A stretch of DNA of 64,000 bases. It comes from Diphasiastrum complanatum. Taxonomy: Eukaryota; Streptophyta; Lycopodiopsida; Lycopodiales; Lycopodiaceae. The stretch lies in contig CM055095.1 in the NCBI GenBank assembly GCA_029204225.1, positions 38,556,141 through 38,620,140 on the forward strand. Direction: 5' to 3'. The notes beneath the pieces are model-generated. The model was not told the DNA's origin. It searched no databases and worked only from the letters and a program-made list of their open reading frames with translations. This document shows, in pieces, positions 62,951 to 64,000 of this stretch. Position 1 is the first letter of the stretch, and every line of letters begins with the position of its first letter. A program made the translations under genes and the position numbers.

Positions 62951-63574
62951 TGTGTATTCAGTGTGTCAAAAATATAGCATGTATCAGAAGCTTATCAGAG
63001 ATAGACGAAGTAGATGCTTTTGTGCATCGATTTTTTGTATTGTCAATAATAGACTTATCACCTTTTACAGATTGAATTAGCTTTGTGAAGCACGTGGTTC
63101 ATCCGCTATTGTCTTGTGCTCACCTGCATTATTGACCTGTGTATTTTGCTATACTTAATCTGATTATAGCTTTGTTTGTTCTGCGTTCAGATTTGTGTCA
63201 ATTTTGCAATGTTTTTTCTACATTTTGACTGACTTTCTTATTGCCTAATTTGGTAGTCTACTCTTTGCGAATTATTATTAGTTTAGCTGTTCGCGACTAA
63301 TATTTAGTCTTGTCTTTTGTGACTAATTCACGATTGACAATCAGTCTAGCTGTTCATGACAAATTATCATTTTGATGTCTTCATGTTTGATGTTTGGCTA
63401 CGTAATCAGATCGAATGTGATTTCTATCACTAATGTTCTGTTTGAGTCTGATAGTCGTAGTCATGCTTATGGAAAGAGTGATATAGCTTATTCCGCTGTG
63501 CACAAAAACTTTCCATTTGTGTTCATTTCTTTTCGAGCTATTTTCTGTTCTCACAACCCCCTCTTTCCCAACAA
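62951..63574 (+). repeat. 3' LTR of copia family B
   Basis: Its end (CCCTCTTTCCCAACA) is the reverse complement of the LTR edge at 9663, and the interior aligns with 9663-10333, including AGAAGCTTATCAGAGATAGA and AGTCTAGCTGTTC/CGCGACTAATATTTAGTC-like repeats. The start is approximate (a TG between 62951 and 62962). No clear purine tract precedes it, consistent with the deletion of the RNase H end. Confidence 0.85.
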
Positions 63575-64000
63575 ATGAAAATCTTTGTTTATGGCCTTCT
63601 TGTTTAATGTGCCTAATTTAAGAAAAAATTGAAAGACCAAAGAGATATTTCCAACAAGCCAAAAAAGTTCTTCATATAAGTACATATATCTTAAACTAGA
63701 GTCTTACTGGAAACTAAGATACATAGTTCAAGAAATAACATGCATAACCTTTTGTGCTCTCAATTGTGCCAACTATGAGCTTTGCATGACGCTATAGAGC
63801 AATAGTCTTTAAGCTTATTCTTTTTTTTATTCTCTTGCATTTATATTCGTTTTCCATTATTCCTTATTGACAAATAAGAAAGTCATCGATCCCAGTTTCC
63901 TTCGCATTGGGTGGCAACATCTTGTTTTTGAACCTGAGCTTCAAGTACTCCATGTATTCAAATGCTCGATATTTAGGAGGACTACCAATTTCAGTAGTAA
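63575..64000. other. no feature recognised
   Basis: AT-rich flank after the family B LTR. No coding similarity or repeat was seen up to the window end. Confidence 0.4.

Overview
This is plant nuclear DNA made almost entirely of nested, broken LTR retrotransposons. The evidence is copia primer-binding sites complementary to initiator-Met tRNA (core TGGTATCAGAGC), gypsy sites of the TGGCACCGTTGTCGG type, Ty1/copia and Ty3/gypsy gag-pol domains, 0.6-1.3 kb LTRs, AT-rich composition and spliceosomal-type introns. No intact host gene was recognised. The species cannot be named; a repeat-rich land plant genome, or a heterochromatic region, fits. No rRNA or tRNA genes and no CRISPR were seen.

Layout. 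1-4.8 kb: plus-strand copia element whose reverse transcriptase is replaced by about 1 kb of non-pol sequence, with a 3' LTR. 4.8-6.9 kb: small fragments of gypsy and copia in both orientations. 6.9-10.3 kb: 5' half of a minus-strand copia element. 11.5-14.2 kb: a gypsy gag cut by a truncated copia LTR. 14.2-16.3 kb: minus copia gag to integrase. 16.7-19.0 kb: a possible intron-containing gene of unknown family, interrupted by a foldback element; a related broken copy lies at 27.1-28.9 kb. 19.4-26.7 kb: several LTRs around a non-pol ORF remnant. 29.5-34.8 kb: a nearly complete, young, non-autonomous LTR element carrying an unfamiliar duplicated ORF pair. 35.1-39.0 kb: AT-rich sequence with nothing recognisable. 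39.0-45.4 kb: a gypsy pol fragment and the 3' half of a minus gypsy element with an extra ORF after integrase. 45.7-51.4 kb: two convergent copia elements joined at their 3' LTRs. 51.4-62.0 kb: a long minus gypsy element (LTR, gag, pol, minisatellite spacer, extra ORF). 62.0-63.6 kb: 3' end of the same copia family as 6.9-10.3 kb.

How the parts relate. gag, protease, integrase and RT/RNase H modules would copy the elements through an RNA intermediate, but every pol here carries stops, frameshifts or deletions, so none looks autonomous. Two patterns stand out: (1) minus-strand gypsy elements with a large, divergent, coiled-coil ORF between integrase and the 3' LTR, preceded by tandem-repeat spacers; (2) the 29.5-34.8 kb element, whose LTRs differ at only about a dozen positions by eye and whose only long ORFs are two adjacent frames sharing an internal duplication with a period of 678 bp.
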